Positions 63,140 through 64,000 of a stretch of 64,000 bases of DNA are shown piece after piece. The position numbers were made by a program, and so were the translations under genes. Positions within the stretch are counted from its first letter, which is position 1. Each line of letters starts with the position of its first letter. The DNA is from Lachancea dasiensis (lineage: Eukaryota > Ascomycota > Saccharomycetes > Saccharomycetales > Saccharomycetaceae), in contig LT598457.1 in the NCBI GenBank assembly GCA_900074725.1, forward strand, positions 1,054,001 to 1,118,000, given 5' to 3'. Below the pieces are notes generated by a model. The model saw only the letters and a program-made list of their open reading frames with translations, was not told the DNA's origin and searched no databases.

Positions 63140-64000
63140 ATGCAAGCTGCGAGCAACGAAATAGCTTCCGAATCTTCCTTCAACGATGAGGAAAGCGAAG
63201 ATGAATTGATTATGAGTGACTTCGACGCTAGTTTCGAGAAACTTGGCCGCGGATTTCCTAATTTTAATTTTGGTTCCATATGGAGTGGGAAGGGTGTAGA
63301 TAATTCTATAACCTCGGTTGTAGAACCCGATTACGGACATTGGAGCAGAAGGTTCCAGATGAACACCTTCCTTAATGACCTGCAAAAAGGCCTCAGCTTT
63401 TCCAACGCACTGAATAGATTGCAGACTATCAAGGCCATCACTGAACAGGCCATAAGCAACACTATGAAGAGCAAGGGCGGCGATTCGAGGGAATATGACA
63501 CCGGCGCCTTAAAGCAGGAAGAGCCAGCTGGGCTCATACCAGCAGTCAAACCACAGAATGCACCTGCTTATAATGACATGGTGATTCCCCAAGACAAAGA
63601 CCCGTATATGCTAGAAGAAGACCTTCTCCGACTGACAGAACTTCCGGAGGATCAGAATAGCAATCAAGAAGCGCTGCGACAGCGGATTCAACAAATCCAA
63701 AGTCTAGAAGTGATACCCGCGAAAAAAGCCTTCATGGTACAAAGGCTCATGATGGGCAAGCATGTGGAAGATACAAGCCGACTGCCGACTCCGCAGCCTC
63801 AACAGCAGTTGCGAGATCCACTGCCCACGGAGTTGGAAAAAACACCGACACACCACGACTCGGGTAATTTCGGTTGTCAGCATTACCAGAGGAATTGCAA
63901 GTTACAATGTCACCAGTGTCTAGGATGGTACACGTGCAGATTCTGTCATGACGAGTCGCCAGAGACAATTGAAGGCGCTATTCCTCACTCGTTTCAGCGC
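63140..64000 (+). CDS. CHY-type zinc-finger protein, partial
   Basis: An ATG at 63140 opens 287 codons that run off the right edge; the frame has a stop upstream and no earlier ATG. The visible part is mostly polar and helical (about 1-240). A CHY zinc-finger begins with CQHYQRNCKLQCHQCLGWYTCRFCHDE near residue 250, the pattern of the RCHY1/CHY fungal family, some members of which are ubiquitin ligases. A RING domain, if present, would lie beyond the window. I cannot name an S. cerevisiae orthologue; S. cerevisiae has ABF2 after TVP18. Confidence 0.7.
   Translation, partial: MQAASNEIASESSFNDEESEDELIMSDFDASFEKLGRGFPNFNFGSIWSGKGVDNSITSVVEPDYGHWSRRFQMNTFLNDLQKGLSFSNALNRLQTIKAITEQAISNTMKSKGGDSREYDTGALKQEEPAGLIPAVKPQNAPAYNDMVIPQDKDPYMLEEDLLRLTELPEDQNSNQEALRQRIQQIQSLEVIPAKKAFMVQRLMMGKHVEDTSRLPTPQPQQQLRDPLPTELEKTPTHHDSGNFGCQHYQRNCKLQCHQCLGWYTCRFCHDESPETIEGAIPHSFQR

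Overview
The window is a gene-dense stretch of nuclear chromosome from a budding yeast of the Saccharomycetaceae. It has short intergenic gaps, small introns with GTATGT-type donors and TACTAAC-type branch sites, a point-centromere-like element, and about 30 protein-coding genes recognisable as orthologues of Saccharomyces cerevisiae genes. The order interleaves genes that S. cerevisiae has split between the CEN8 region (LAG1, HSE1, QCR10, LEU5, NEM1) and the CEN11 region (CAP1, SFT1, BYE1, AUR1, MRP17, DID4, MET14, VPS1, PAP1, OSH6, ECM9, MRPL13, MEH1, RSC4, FOX2, TCD2, TFA1, MAE1). That is the order expected of a lineage that never went through the whole-genome duplication. A Lachancea-like species is my best guess, but the genus cannot be fixed from the sequence alone.

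Layout: 1-13.2 kb carries LAG1 (cut by the window edge), HSE1, CAP1, SFT1, RPL14, BYE1, AUR1, MRP17, DID4 and MET14. Between MET14 and VPS1 (13.2-14.06 kb) lies an AT-rich, internally repeated stretch followed by a strong CDEIII-like motif, at the syntenic place of CEN11; this is the probable centromere. From 14 to 29.4 kb come VPS1, PAP1, OSH6/7, ECM9, MRPL13, MEH1, RSC4, QCR10 and FOX2. From 29.8 to 37.2 kb is a block matching S. cerevisiae chromosome II: APM3, SNF5, BSD2, CTP1, with a tRNA-Gly(GCC). From 38.3 to 53 kb the CEN8/CEN11 sister order resumes (LEU5, TCD1/2, TFA1, MAE1, NEM1) with two transporter genes in between (a HOL1-like MFS protein and the OPT1 peptide transporter). From 54 to 64 kb gene density falls and GC rises: a CMR3-like zinc-finger gene, a 2.4 kb GC-rich gap with an imperfect tandem repeat, a short-chain dehydrogenase, then NAT4, MOT3, TVP18 (the YMR069W-YMR071C order) and a partial CHY zinc-finger gene.

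Two related solo LTRs (about 460 bp) lie at 8.98-9.44 kb and 34.64-35.10 kb in opposite orientation; no internal retrotransposon sequence was seen. Seven genes are spliced (SFT1, RPL14, DID4, MET14, ECM9, QCR10, TVP18), and the MET14 intron cuts the ATP-binding P-loop codon run. Functionally this is mostly core eukaryotic housekeeping: sphingolipid synthesis, endosomal sorting, transcription, mitochondrial translation and carriers, peroxisomal beta-oxidation, sulfate assimilation. I found no CRISPR, phage, toxin or novel multi-gene defence-like system. The points most worth a second look are the centromere, the dispersed LTR pair, the P-loop intron, the KANL peroxisomal tail on FOX2, the GC-rich gap near 56.5 kb, and a few unrecognised small ORFs.
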